Positions 1-9,225 are shown, counted from the first letter of the stretch. The stretch: DNA of 64,000 nucleotides from Drouetiella sp036703255 (GCA_036703255.1 DATNPL010000181.1:1-64000); one strand, 5' to 3'. Numbers and translations are program-made. The notes: generated by a model from the sequence alone, not told the origin.

Positions 1-153
1 CCGCGCCCCCCGCCCCCCCCCCACTTCCAAAAAACTATTGGGTTTTATTTAATCCATGACCCTTAGGACTAATCTCTCAAACGCTTCGTGTAAAACAGGC
101 ATTGGCTCGGTTGAGGTGAGCTTACCCGAACGGCCTGTAGCAACCGTTGCGGA
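1..153. other. Window edge, C-rich non-coding DNA
   Basis: No gene is visible before the pntB stop. The first 22 bases are almost pure C with three G, unlike anything else in the window. The rest is ordinary intergenic sequence downstream of pntB. The C run could be a real low-complexity tract or a contig-edge artefact. Confidence 0.5.
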
Positions 154-1566
154 CTAGTTCAGTTCCTTAACAGCTGTGACCAGAAGCGAAACGACATCTT
201 TAGCACCACCAAAGAGCATCAGGGTTTTATCTTTGTAGAACAGCTCATTCTCTACACCCGAAAACCCAGCGTTCATACCTCGTTTAACCACGATCGTATG
301 CTGAGCTTTGTCCACTTCTAGGATGGGCATACCATAGATGGGGCTGCTTTGGTTGGTTCGTGCCGCCGGATTGACGACATCATTAGCGCCAATCACCAAC
401 GCTACATCGACGCGATCGAACTCTGGGTTAATATCCTCCATATCATAAAGCTGAGGATAGGGCACGTTGGCTTCGGCCAGCAGCACGTTCATATGTCCTG
501 GCATTCGACCTGCCACCGGATGAATGGCATATTTCACATCCACGCCCAGCCTTTCTAGCTGGTCAGCCAGTTCGCGAACGGCATGTTGCGCCTGAGCAAC
601 CGCCATACCGTAGCCCGGAACAATAACGACCGATCGCGCATAGCCCAGCATCATTGCGCCTTCTTCGGTGTCGATTGTATGCAACGTCCGATCTTGTGAG
701 CCTTCGGCGGCGGCATCTTCAAATTTCTTCGCAGAGCCAAAGGCGCTGAACAGAACATTCCCCAAGGAACGGTTCATCGCCTTACACATGATTTGCGTCA
801 GGATAATACCCGACGAACCCACCAACGCTCCAGAAATAATGAGCATATTGTTGCTCAGTACAAAGCCTGCCGCGCTAGCTGCCAAACCCGAAAAAGAGTT
901 GAGCAAGGAAATGACAACTGGAGTATCGGCACCGCCGATGGGCAGAACAAACAGAACCCCCAACAAGAGCGAGATGGCAATCAAGCCCAAAAAGATCTCT
1001 GAGTTGTGGGGATCGGCAATCAGCAAGCCGCTGCCCACCAAAAACGTAATCAGCAGTGAAATATTAAATGGCTGCTGAAATCCATAGGTGATGGGTTGTC
1101 CTGTAATCAGACCCTGGAGCTTGACAAAGGCCAGCATACTTCCGGTGAAAGTAATGCCGCCAATTAACACACTCAAGATAATCGTGGCCGTCTCACTCAG
1201 GGGAATATTATCTACATGCTCCATGTACCGCCAATATTCGCCCACGGCTACTAGCGCCGAAGCAGCGCCGCCAAATCCGTTGAGCAATCCTACCATCTGG
1301 GGCATAGAGGTCATTTCGACCCGCTGTGCCATGACTGCGCCGATTGCTGATCCCAGCAGAATGGCAACGAGAATCATCTGATAGTTCAAAACGCCCTGGT
1401 TGAGCAACGTGGCTACGATCGCCACCAACATACCGATCGCCGCTACCAGATTGCCCTGACGAGCGCTAGCCGGAGAGCCAAGCTTCTTTAAGCCAACGAT
1501 AAATAGCCCTGCCGCCACCAAATAGCCCAGCTCAATTCCAGAGGGCAAAAAATCGCTAAAATTCAT
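154..1566 (-). CDS. pntB: NAD(P) transhydrogenase subunit beta
   Basis: This 470-residue membrane protein is the beta subunit of proton-translocating transhydrogenase, which moves hydride between NAD(H) and NADP(H) using the proton gradient. The first ~265 residues form a series of hydrophobic helices (domain II). Residues from about 290 to the end are the NADP-binding domain III, with the glycine-rich GYGMAVAQAQ segment and a GANDVVNPAA motif. Its length is normal for PntB. It is last in the order pntAA-pntAB-pntB, and its ATG overlaps the pntAB stop by 4 bases, which implies translational coupling. In cyanobacteria the enzyme is expected in the thylakoid membrane as an NADPH source; that location is family knowledge, not seen here. 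Confidence 0.96.
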   Translation of the reverse strand: MNFSDFLPSGIELGYLVAAGLFIVGLKKLGSPASARQGNLVAAIGMLVAIVATLLNQGVLNYQMILVAILLGSAIGAVMAQRVEMTSMPQMVGLLNGFGGAASALVAVGEYWRYMEHVDNIPLSETATIILSVLIGGITFTGSMLAFVKLQGLITGQPITYGFQQPFNISLLITFLVGSGLLIADPHNSEIFLGLIAISLLLGVLFVLPIGGADTPVVISLLNSFSGLAASAAGFVLSNNMLIISGALVGSSGIILTQIMCKAMNRSLGNVLFSAFGSAKKFEDAAAEGSQDRTLHTIDTEEGAMMLGYARSVVIVPGYGMAVAQAQHAVRELADQLERLGVDVKYAIHPVAGRMPGHMNVLLAEANVPYPQLYDMEDINPEFDRVDVALVIGANDVVNPAARTNQSSPIYGMPILEVDKAQHTIVVKRGMNAGFSGVENELFYKDKTLMLFGGAKDVVSLLVTAVKELN

Positions 1567-1856
1567 GCTTTCACGTCCTTCTTCTTAAACATTTGCAGCA
1601 TTCGATCGGTAACGAGAAAACCACCCACAACGTTGATCGTTGCTAGCACCACGGCCAGTAATCCCAAAATCACCGTCAGGTTCCAGTTTTTATCTCCTGC
1701 TACAAGCAAAGCCCCGACGATCGCGATGCCCGAGATGGCATTAGAGCCTGACATCAGCGGCGTGTGCAGCGTCGGAGGAATCTTGTTGATCACCTCAAAG
1801 CCAATAAAAGTCGCCAGTACAAAAACCACCAAACCCGTAATCAGAGGGTCTATCAT
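1563..1856 (-). CDS. pntAB: NAD(P) transhydrogenase subunit alpha, membrane part
   Basis: This 97-residue protein carries the three membrane helices that in E. coli form the C-terminal end of PntA. It starts MIDPLITGLVVFVLATFIGFE and includes the LHTPLMSGSNAISGI segment typical of the proton channel half contributed by alpha. In cyanobacteria and several other bacteria this piece is a separate gene, so the short length is normal and not a truncation. It lies 102 bases after pntAA and overlaps pntB by 4 bases. Confidence 0.94.
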   Translation of the reverse strand: MIDPLITGLVVFVLATFIGFEVINKIPPTLHTPLMSGSNAISGIAIVGALLVAGDKNWNLTVILGLLAVVLATINVVGGFLVTDRMLQMFKKKDVKA

Positions 1857-1958
1857 CCTGCGTTCTCTCCTCTAGTCTTCTAGCAATATATTTTGCAGCG
1901 CGTTTCTCAGATTTCGACAGTTCTAGGATGAGTCGCTCAGGCTTCATCCTTAAGGTCG

Positions 1959-3122
1959 TTAATGAGTTACCGCTACGGCTTCACCCAGCAAATCGCGCAC
2001 CCGAGCATTGCGGATTTCGCCTGCATGCGTGACACAAGTGCTGCCTGTAATTTCGTCTTCAAAGTTGAGAATGAGATTGCCCTCTTTGACCAAATACTGC
2101 ACCAGCGTCAGCAAATTTTTTGAATACATTTGGCTGGCGTGAATTGGCATGGAGGCAGGTAAGTTCACCGGGCCGAGTAGCGTCACCCCATTGCGCACGA
2201 TCGTCCGACCGGGTTCAGTACCCGCACAGTTGCCGCCCTGCTCTGAAGCCAGATCGACGACGACCGCACCGGGCTTCATAGAGTCCACCATTTCTTCGGT
2301 GACCAGACGCGGGGCCTGTCTACCCGGCACCTGCGCCGTTGTGATCACCACATCGGCAGTTTTAACATGCTCTGCGATCGCTTCCTGCGTCTTCTGCTTG
2401 GCGCGATCGGACACCTCTTTGGCATAGCCACCCGCCGCCACCGTCTCTTCTTCTAGCTTCACCTCAACAAACTTTGCGCCCAAGCTTTGCACCTCTTCCT
2501 TGACAGCAGGGCGAATGTCAAAAGCTTCTACGACCGCACCCAGACGACGGGCGGTAGCGATGGCCTGCAAGCCTGCTACCCCCGCCCCAATCACAAACAC
2601 CTTGGCTGGGGGAATGGTGCCTGCTGCGGTGGTGAGCATGGGGAAAAACTTGGGGGAAGTAGCGGCTGCGATCAGCGCTGCCTTATAACCAGCGACGCCT
2701 GCTTGAGAAGACAACGCATCCATGCTCTGCGCCCGACTGATGCGAGGAATGAGTTCGATGCTGAAGGCCGTAATTTGGCGATCGGCCAGCCGTCTAATCA
2801 GCGTCGGTTCAGCTAAGGGATTGAGAAAGCTAATCAGCGTTGTGCCTTGACGCAGCAGATCGACCTCATGCCGCCCATGCTCTAGAGCCTGTGGGGGCTT
2901 GACTTTTAGCAGAATGTCGGCCTGGTGCCACAAATCATCTCTATCTGTAACGATCGCTGCCCCGGCTGCTTCATAATCGGCATCAGAAAACGAGGATTCT
3001 AAACCTGCGCCTGCTTCTACGGCCACCTCAAACCCTTGTTTGACGAGCCGACTCACCGTGTCTGGAATCAGGGCAACACGACGTTCGCCCATTTCAATTT
3101 CTTTTGCGATCGCGATTTTCAT
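1959..3122 (-). CDS. pntAA: NAD(P) transhydrogenase subunit alpha, NAD-binding part
   Basis: The 387-residue soluble domain I binds NAD(H). It is related to alanine dehydrogenase. A Rossmann fingerprint, VIGAGVAGLQAIATA, lies at residues ~177-191, and the conserved RAQSMDALSSQA segment at ~130-141. It starts MKIAIAKEIEMGERRVALIP, the usual N-terminus. It is first in the three-gene operon. Together with pntAB and pntB it makes the complete enzyme. No signal peptide or membrane helix is seen, in line with a peripheral cytoplasmic domain. Confidence 0.96.
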   Translation of the reverse strand: MKIAIAKEIEMGERRVALIPDTVSRLVKQGFEVAVEAGAGLESSFSDADYEAAGAAIVTDRDDLWHQADILLKVKPPQALEHGRHEVDLLRQGTTLISFLNPLAEPTLIRRLADRQITAFSIELIPRISRAQSMDALSSQAGVAGYKAALIAAATSPKFFPMLTTAAGTIPPAKVFVIGAGVAGLQAIATARRLGAVVEAFDIRPAVKEEVQSLGAKFVEVKLEEETVAAGGYAKEVSDRAKQKTQEAIAEHVKTADVVITTAQVPGRQAPRLVTEEMVDSMKPGAVVVDLASEQGGNCAGTEPGRTIVRNGVTLLGPVNLPASMPIHASQMYSKNLLTLVQYLVKEGNLILNFEDEITGSTCVTHAGEIRNARVRDLLGEAVAVTH

Positions 3123-3180
3123 GAAATCTCCTAAATCAAGTCTCGAAGTTCTCTAGACCCCTTGCAGATTAAATCTTTAG

Positions 3181-3225
3181 ATTAGGGTGTCTGGAGGCTG
3201 CGCCCCCCTTAGCCCTAATTTGCAA
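3181..3225. repeat. Decayed hairpin-repeat copy
   Basis: The sequence reads TTAGGG, a short GC-rich inverted core, then CCCTAATTTGC. The outer arms and the AATTTGC flank match the end of the better copies at 3703-3816 and 20864-20981, but the core differs. It is interpreted as a degenerate member of the same family. Confidence 0.4.
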
Positions 3226-3702
3226 GAGGCTTTCTGAATAAAGGGTTTTGTCGGCCATGCTCCAGTTCTGGCATTTATTCGAGGGAATAAACATCATATT
3301 TGAAACATAGCCGCCTGCTTCAGGTTGAGTTGCTGGTAGCGCTGGAACAGACATGGCAAAATCAGCAGATACAGCAAAGCCACGCTCCTCCGCCGTTTAT
3401 TTTTCTGCCGTCCACATAGGGTTGAGCATTTAGAGTTGAGCATTTGCCTAGGGAAGTTGATTCAGCAAACCTCTTTTTGTGAAGATTTATTTCTTTCAAC
3501 GCCGCAAAGGCTTTTACACACGATAGTCCCGTCTGAACGCTGAGGTAGATTTCTACAGATTTAGATCACATCCGCTTAAGAAAGCATCATTTTCTTTGAA
3601 ACATTAATTAGCGTTACATCACTAAATGCAACAAATTAGCCGAGGCAAATATGCTTCACCTGACTTGCTTTACCAGACTTAGAGGCTGAGTAGGTGGCAA
3701 AT

Positions 3703-3816
3703 GCTCAGTAGATCGCAAATTAAGGTTTTGTGGCGCGCGCCACAAAACCTTAAAAGCTGGATTTCAAAGGCGCTCTGCGCCTTTGAAATCCAGCTTTTAG
3801 AAAAAGTAGGAGGACT
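3703..3816 (-). repeat. Double-hairpin MITE-like element, copy 1
   Basis: Two perfect inverted repeats sit side by side. The first is a 34-base perfect palindrome at 3720-3753 centred on GCGCGC. The second has 23-bp arms at 3751-3773 and 3777-3799 with a 3-base loop. On the left, CTCAGTAGATCGCAAAT matches, in reverse, the right end of the copy at 20864-20981. On the right, AGGAGGACTT also matches that copy, but the second terminal repeat is missing. The element is therefore inverted relative to the 20.9 kb copy and has lost one end. Confidence 0.75.
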
Positions 3817-3961
3817 TCACCCCATACGCTGAATCGATCGCCCTAAACATCTGTATTCAAGGAATCTGTATCCAAGGAAACAGTTAAATCAGGTGGTTCA
3901 TTTATTAACATACGTTAGATGAATAACCGTTGTTCAGTCTTTCCCACCCCCCTTTTTAATC

Positions 3962-5869
3962 ATGGTTTCAGGTCTTGACGCGACTCCGCCCACGAACGCT
4001 AGAGCTAATGATGTCTTTGATGTCTTCCATTTCAAACATTATTCCGGCCCTAATCCTTACCTGCAAACCGCTGCTTTTGTATTTGACTTTGCCTTGAGTG
4101 GACATAGCGAACCTTTACCCATCCGGGCTTACGTGGATTGGATCTCTCAGCGCTTTCCCCATTTCAGAGAGCGCTCCTTTGAGTCTCATGCCGAGCTGTT
4201 TGCCCAAACTGCGGTTGAGTTGGGCAAGTTGGAAATGGAGCTGCGGTGCGATCGCCATAGCCTCAAGCCTATAGGTGGAGCGACCCGAATTGCCATTGAA
4301 TCGCTGCACGAGTCCACAAGTCGGGGCGTTGTTTATGCCGTGTGGGATTGGTTTGAAGATATTTCTCGCGATCGGTTTTTCAATCTAGATGGACAAATTC
4401 AGATTTTGCAAAACCGATTTCGGCGATCGTCCTACGGTGGCCCTACGGTTTATGCGCTGCTGAATGCAGCCCATATTCGCGGCATTCCGACCTTTTATTT
4501 GCCTGACGAAGGATTAATGCAGTATGGCTATGGCAGCAAGCAGGTACGCGGCATTGCCACCACATTTGATGGAGATAGCCATCTTGACTCTGATTTCACC
4601 ACCCATAAGGATGATTGCAAAGCGTTTCTAGCCACGCTAGGGTTTCCGGTGCCCAAGGGAGAAATTGTTTCGACGCGAAAAGCCTTGCTAGCAGCCACTG
4701 ATCGCATTGGCTATCCGGTTGCCATTAAGCCTGTGATCGGCCACAAAGGCATTGGCGTCACCGCCGAGGTGCAAAACGATGATGAGGCAGAGCGGGCATT
4801 CGATCATGCTGTCAAAGCCCATCCTGAGGGCGAACCAATTCGGGTGATTGTAGAGCAGCATGTGTATGGCTCCGATCACCGCCTACTCTGCGTTAACGGC
4901 AAGTTTGTGGCAGCAACTGAGCGCCATCCGGCCTCTGTGTTGGGCGATGGCAAATCGACGATCGCTGAATTGATTGAAGATGAAAATGCCAAGCCTGAGC
5001 GACTCGATACTCCCACTTCGCCGCTTGGCAAAATCATCAGCGATGATTCCATGAAGCATTTCCTAGCAGAACAGGGGCTGGATTTGGACAGCATTCTGGA
5101 GCGCGATCGCCTAGTTCACTTGCGAAAGGTCGCCAATCTCTCGTCAGGTGGCGTCAGCCTAGATGCCACAACCAAGCTCCATCCCGACAATATTATTCTG
5201 GCACAGGATATTGCACAGCACTTTCGCTTGGTTTGTCTAGGTATTGATGTATTGACTCCCGACATCTCTCGCTCTTGGAAAGAAGGCAAATTTGGCATTG
5301 TTGAGATTAATTCAGCACCGGGCGTGTATATGCATCTGCGCCCTGCTGTGGGAGATAGCGTAGATGTGGGTGGAAAAATTGTAGAAAACTTTTTTGAATC
5401 AGAAGATGAATCGAGAATTCCCATTCTCAGCTTTAACTACATTCCTATCGAGGAACTCAAGGAGCTAATTGACGAGATTTCTGTCAAACATCCCAATTGG
5501 GCGATCGGTGCCATCTGCCGAGATGGGGTCTTTGTCAATCGCGGGGAGAAACAAATGATGGGAAGCTATAACACTAAAGTACAAAGCCTACTCCGTAATC
5601 CCAAACTCGATCTGCTAATTGCTGAGTATCCTGAATCCGTTCTAGAAGAACAAGGTCTGTTCTACGATAAAAGCAATATTGTGATTTTAGATGAACCCAC
5701 AGAGACAGAGATGATGTTGACTCAAAATATTGCCGATGATGCAACAGTTCTCATTCGCCAAGGGAACGTGATCACGGTTCGGAGTAAAGGATTGCTGGAT
5801 CAGTATCAGCTGGGTGAGCAGGAACCCTTTAAGCGAATTTACTGGAAGGAAATTTCTGCAATCCTGTAA
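3962..5869 (+). CDS. cphA2: CphA2-like cyanophycin synthetase (ATP-grasp)
   Basis: The protein has 635 residues. Residues 1-~200 resemble the N-terminal region of cyanophycin synthetases. Residues ~212-470 form an ATP-grasp domain with the GYPVAIKPVIGHKGIGVT nucleotide loop and the metal-binding EINSAPG at 448-454. CphA1 enzymes are ~870 residues and end in an active Mur-ligase domain. Here the last ~165 residues are only a short remnant without a Mur-type P-loop, which fits CphA2. Characterised CphA2 enzymes join beta-aspartyl-arginine dipeptides back into cyanophycin. No cphA1 or cphB lies nearby. The ATG at 3962 follows a pyrimidine-rich stretch with no clear ribosome binding site. Confidence 0.85.
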   Translation: MVSGLDATPPTNARANDVFDVFHFKHYSGPNPYLQTAAFVFDFALSGHSEPLPIRAYVDWISQRFPHFRERSFESHAELFAQTAVELGKLEMELRCDRHSLKPIGGATRIAIESLHESTSRGVVYAVWDWFEDISRDRFFNLDGQIQILQNRFRRSSYGGPTVYALLNAAHIRGIPTFYLPDEGLMQYGYGSKQVRGIATTFDGDSHLDSDFTTHKDDCKAFLATLGFPVPKGEIVSTRKALLAATDRIGYPVAIKPVIGHKGIGVTAEVQNDDEAERAFDHAVKAHPEGEPIRVIVEQHVYGSDHRLLCVNGKFVAATERHPASVLGDGKSTIAELIEDENAKPERLDTPTSPLGKIISDDSMKHFLAEQGLDLDSILERDRLVHLRKVANLSSGGVSLDATTKLHPDNIILAQDIAQHFRLVCLGIDVLTPDISRSWKEGKFGIVEINSAPGVYMHLRPAVGDSVDVGGKIVENFFESEDESRIPILSFNYIPIEELKELIDEISVKHPNWAIGAICRDGVFVNRGEKQMMGSYNTKVQSLLRNPKLDLLIAEYPESVLEEQGLFYDKSNIVILDEPTETEMMLTQNIADDATVLIRQGNVITVRSKGLLDQYQLGEQEPFKRIYWKEISAIL

Positions 5870-5999
5870 CGACATTGCGTAATAGGAAAATGAGCATTAG
5901 CGATCGCCGATCACCAATGCTCATTCTGGAAATCACCAGCAGCCTCTATCATCTGTATCTCAAAAGGCGGGTAATGCACCTTCTCAGAAACAGCAGCGA

Positions 6000-6692
6000 T
6001 TACGATACCGGAGAGGCAACGCTATTAGTTTTAGCGGGTGCCGTAGAGGCTTCGATTAAGCTCAGCAGTTGCTCGATGGAAAGTTCATCTGCTTCAACCC
6101 CCAAGGCTTCCAACACCTCATTCACTTCGGGGTGACGGCATACCCCCGCTTGGCAAACTAACCCAAGCTGTCGCCAGTAAGGCGTAGGTAGCGACCAACT
6201 CCGCTGTCCCGAATGTTCTTGGTTAAGAAGATGATTTTCTAAGAAGGAATTGGGAGAGTCATAGCGAACCTGGCGTCGGGAATAAGGCACCGTAAAACAG
6301 CCAAACACATTGCCATATTCCTCTGAATCTAAAATGGCGGCAATCAATTGATATACGCCTTTTTTGAGCAAAATATTGCCGTAGACCTGCATCTCGCGGG
6401 AGTCCAAAATTGCCCGCCCCATAAAGTGCTTGAAGCATAGCTCAAGAAACTTCATATTAGAGAATTTGTGGTAGAAAGCGTCAAGGTAAACATCCGATCG
6501 CCCCAATTCTCGTAAGAAGCGGCGCACGCCAATCTTGTTTTTTAGAAAATCTTGCTCTGCCCGTGCTAGCATATCGCGCTCAAATTCATAGGGCTGCCGC
6601 TCTAGAGCTTGCTGGTAGATTTGTCTCAAGGCGAACTGCCGCTCTTCTAGAGAGGAAAAGCGACCTACAGTTACGGGTTCAAAGTCGTTCAT
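6000..6692 (-). CDS. Stand-alone phycobilisome linker-domain protein
   Basis: Residues ~15-145 of this 230-residue protein match the phycobilisome linker domain (Pfam PBS_linker_poly). Visible signatures are RQIYQQALERQPYEFERD, GVRRFLRELGRSDVY, the KHFMGRAILDSRE block and SEEYGNVFGCFTVPYSRR. The C-terminal ~85 residues lack the CpcD-type capping domain of rod linkers, the hydrophobic tail of CpcL and the usual CpcG start, and contain an unusual CQAGVC pair near 180-185. It is probably a rod, rod-core or accessory linker, but the subtype cannot be assigned. It lies alone, convergent with cphA2 and far from the cpc genes at 30 kb. Confidence 0.8.
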   Translation of the reverse strand: MNDFEPVTVGRFSSLEERQFALRQIYQQALERQPYEFERDMLARAEQDFLKNKIGVRRFLRELGRSDVYLDAFYHKFSNMKFLELCFKHFMGRAILDSREMQVYGNILLKKGVYQLIAAILDSEEYGNVFGCFTVPYSRRQVRYDSPNSFLENHLLNQEHSGQRSWSLPTPYWRQLGLVCQAGVCRHPEVNEVLEALGVEADELSIEQLLSLIEASTAPAKTNSVASPVS

Positions 6693-7013
6693 GGATACAA
6701 GGTGTCCTCAAATCAAGTAGTTGCATACCTGAGGTACACGGGGGCAGGTAAACCTCACCTGGAGTATTTCTGGGGGGATCTATTGGGGTGTTTCTATGGC
6801 TTAGACTGCCCTGAAGCTCACAGCGATCTTCAAATTGATGGGTTTCTTAACATTCATAGCGCTTTACACTCAGTTAAACGTCGATTTTTTTTTTAGAGTC
6901 AGTTAGCCTTAGGTTTACCGAAGCAAAATCGCGGAAACAGAGGCACTGAGACTGTAGCTGTGGTTATCGATCGCCCCTGTTGAATTTGTGACTAGAAAGA
7001 TGAGGAGTGTCAG
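6693..7013. other. Divergent intergenic region linker/secreted protein
   Basis: About 320 bases between two divergent genes. No ORF with coding character is seen. It must hold both promoters, but no strong -10/-35 pair could be chosen by eye. A run of ten T lies near 6885-6895. Confidence 0.4.
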
Positions 7014-7409
7014 ATGTCCATAAAGCTGCGTATCAAGGTTTTGAGTCTTGCGGCTGTCTCAGTTGCTTCGCTGTTGCTCTTGAGTCAAGCGACAACCGCC
7101 GCCTCTAGCCGCACTTGTGCCTATGACGTCAACTCAGGCATTCCCAATCCTTTGGGCATGAGAGCTTACATCACCCTGACAGAAGAACAGGGAGACACTC
7201 AGGTTTTGTTTGAGCAATTTCCTTCACCCATAGGGGGCGATCAGGTGCGGGCAACAATCGCCTCTAGTCGCGTCCTCGTCTTCTACGGCATGAAAATCGA
7301 TCAGGTGCGGACGCTAATGCTGCAAGATCCCGCCTACTACACAGAGTTAGTGGGCTACGAAGACCCCGAAGGCTTTGCCCCCGTGAATGCCGTTTTAGCC
7401 TGCGAATAG
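7014..7409 (+). CDS. Small secreted protein, unknown function
   Basis: The 131-residue product starts with a clear signal peptide: basic residues, a hydrophobic core at ~9-25, and a likely cut after ATTAA near residue 30. The mature part has two cysteines (CAYDV near the new N-terminus and the penultimate residue, ACE) that may form a disulfide. No known domain was recognised. The ATG is well supported by GAGGAG six bases upstream. It is convergent with the AAA ATPase gene. Confidence 0.75.
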   Translation: MSIKLRIKVLSLAAVSVASLLLLSQATTAASSRTCAYDVNSGIPNPLGMRAYITLTEEQGDTQVLFEQFPSPIGGDQVRATIASSRVLVFYGMKIDQVRTLMLQDPAYYTELVGYEDPEGFAPVNAVLACE

Positions 7410-7483
7410 AGCCTTCGCCCTCTCAGGCGTTGCTGCAAGCAGGAGAGCGATCGCCCCTCGGACAGCATCGCTCACATCTTTTT

Positions 7484-9043
7484 TCAGTCCCCTTGAGCTT
7501 CCCTCTTGGCATCCCCAAGCCGATCGCTGGAGAATTCTGTGGGGATATCGGCTGGAATGAGGGTAGTCAACAGGTCGTCTGTAAAGTCAGACAGCACAGC
7601 GAGGCGATTGGCCTGCCGCTCGACACTCTTTTCAAACAGGTTACGCACTAGGCGGGCGTTGCCGAAGTTCTTGTCCCGGTTGGCATAGAGTGTTTCTAGG
7701 AGCTGACGCAATTTGTCTTGTGCCTCTGGCGTGAGGTTGAAATGGCTTTTGCGCGCCATGCTCTCAAAAATAGCAACTAGCTCGCTTGGCTCATAGTCGT
7801 TGAAATAAAAGTAGCGGTTGAAGCGAGATTTTAAGCCGGGGTTAGACTCAATAAAAGCGCCCATTTCGTCCGTATATCCGGCGACGATGACCACCAGGCG
7901 ATCGCGGTAGTCCTCCATCCGCTTCAACAAAATATCGATCGCTTCTTGTCCAAAATCGCGGCCGCCCTCTGCCGGAACTAGCGCATAGGCTTCGTCAATA
8001 AACAGCACGCCATCGAGGGCTGAAGTCACTAGCTCATCCACCTTTTTTGCCGTCTGCCCAATGTAGCCTGCCACCATGCCTGAGCGATCGGTTTCCACCA
8101 AATGTCCTTTTGACAAAAAGCCCAAGCCTTGAAAAATTCGGCTGACCAGTCGCGCCACGGTTGTCTTCCCTGTGCCGGGTGGCCCCCCATAAACCGAGTG
8201 CAGCGAAACAGGCGTTTTGGCTAAGCCGCGATCGACCCGAATTTTTTGGACTTTAAGCAGGTTTGCTAGCGTCGTCACTTCCTCCTTAATATTGTCCAAC
8301 CCTACCAATTCATGCAGCTCTGCCAGCGCTTCTTCTAAAATTTGCGCTAGATCTTCCGGCGTTTTGCTGGCTTCGGTAGGGGCAGCCGCTTCGCTAGCGG
8401 GTTTTGCAGCAGACGGATTTTGAGCAGCAGAAGACGGCTGACTGGGGCTAACGGGTGGGCTAACGGGCGCAACAAACCCCTCCTGATAGCTGCCCAAACT
8501 CTCGTAAGCATGCAAAAGCTGCCAGATCTGAGAGAGGGCATCCATTTCTTGCATCGAGATATTGCCATCCGCTTTAACCACAACTTGGGCAAACCGATAG
8601 ATAGCGTTGACGGCATCGTTGAGGTAATTTGTCTGCTTTTCCTGATCGTATTGGTTCAGCACCGAGGGCAACATCAGGCGATCGCTCAGATTCTGGCTTT
8701 GGCTCTCACTCCGAGCTTTCTCCTCCGTTAGATCAAGCAGAATTTGCAGGGTCAGCTTTTGGTATTTCAGCCGCGTTTCTTCCGAAAACTCCCAGGCGTT
8801 GAGTGCCACCGTCAACTTTTCAGAATCTTCTTTGATTAGGGCATACAGCACCAGATAGGCCAGCAGCTCATTGGCAGTGATTTCGTTATCGCTGCGTCCG
8901 CAGATGCGAACAATTTTTGCCAAATCGACCAGGATTAGATCAGCAAACTTGGGATCAAGTTCCACCAAAGGTGCTAGCGACTTATACAGTGCGTTGGCTT
9001 CTTGTTTGACCAATCGAGAGTTGACAAGCTGCTGAAAATCCAC
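7484..9043 (-). CDS. AAA ATPase, CbbX/SpoVK type, with TerB-like N-terminus
   Basis: The C-terminal half of this 519-residue protein is a CbbX/CfxQ/SpoVK-type AAA+ domain. It has Walker A GGPPGTGKT at ~286-294, Walker B VLFIDEAY at ~346-353, and the pore-loop-like GYIGQTA. The N-terminal ~185 residues are helical, and KADGNISMQEMDAL near 158-171 resembles TerB-type metal-binding repeats. A Pro/Ala/Ser-rich linker (~190-230) joins the halves. CbbX remodels inhibited Rubisco, but it is ~300 residues and lies beside rbc genes, so that role cannot be assumed. No partner gene is adjacent. Confidence 0.85.
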   Translation of the reverse strand: MDFQQLVNSRLVKQEANALYKSLAPLVELDPKFADLILVDLAKIVRICGRSDNEITANELLAYLVLYALIKEDSEKLTVALNAWEFSEETRLKYQKLTLQILLDLTEEKARSESQSQNLSDRLMLPSVLNQYDQEKQTNYLNDAVNAIYRFAQVVVKADGNISMQEMDALSQIWQLLHAYESLGSYQEGFVAPVSPPVSPSQPSSAAQNPSAAKPASEAAAPTEASKTPEDLAQILEEALAELHELVGLDNIKEEVTTLANLLKVQKIRVDRGLAKTPVSLHSVYGGPPGTGKTTVARLVSRIFQGLGFLSKGHLVETDRSGMVAGYIGQTAKKVDELVTSALDGVLFIDEAYALVPAEGGRDFGQEAIDILLKRMEDYRDRLVVIVAGYTDEMGAFIESNPGLKSRFNRYFYFNDYEPSELVAIFESMARKSHFNLTPEAQDKLRQLLETLYANRDKNFGNARLVRNLFEKSVERQANRLAVLSDFTDDLLTTLIPADIPTEFSSDRLGDAKREAQGD

Positions 9044-9225
9044 GGGTGCATCCTAGTTGGGGGTGGGCTAAACGATGTTATTTTAGCGGGTTAGCGTTCT
9101 GGCCTGTGCCTTGTCTCTCTCAAACTCAATCTACAGAAGTAAAGCCAGTTTAGTGGCTTCAGCCTTGCTTCACTATATGATGCTTAAAAGGTTTGCGCTG
9201 ACACAGCAGCTTAGTGGAGCCAAGC

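Larger units (their letters stand above)
3123..3961. other. Long divergent intergenic region pntAA/cphA2
   Basis: These 839 bases hold no convincing gene. They should contain the promoters of pntAA (minus) and of the cyanophycin-type gene (plus). Two copies of the hairpin repeat family lie here: a decayed one at 3181-3225 and a good one at 3703-3816. A short direct repeat, GTTGAGCATT, occurs twice near 3421-3445. A 61-codon minus-strand frame at 3169-3354 runs through the decayed repeat and is not believed. Confidence 0.6.

Noticed and set aside
3169..3354. 61-codon minus-strand frame downstream of the pntAA promoter side
   Set aside because: It runs through a decayed repeat, has no ribosome binding site and no protein-like composition.
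3703..3816. Hairpin pair read as a CRISPR or as two plain terminators
   Set aside because: There are no spaced direct repeats, and the flanks are shared with other copies, so a mobile-type repeat fits better.
5875..6135. 86-codon plus-strand frame after cphA2
   Set aside because: It overlaps the end of the linker gene, which has clear family motifs on the other strand.
7484..9043. Calling the AAA protein CbbX (Rubisco activase)
   Set aside because: It is much longer, has a different N-terminal module and no Rubisco genes nearby.
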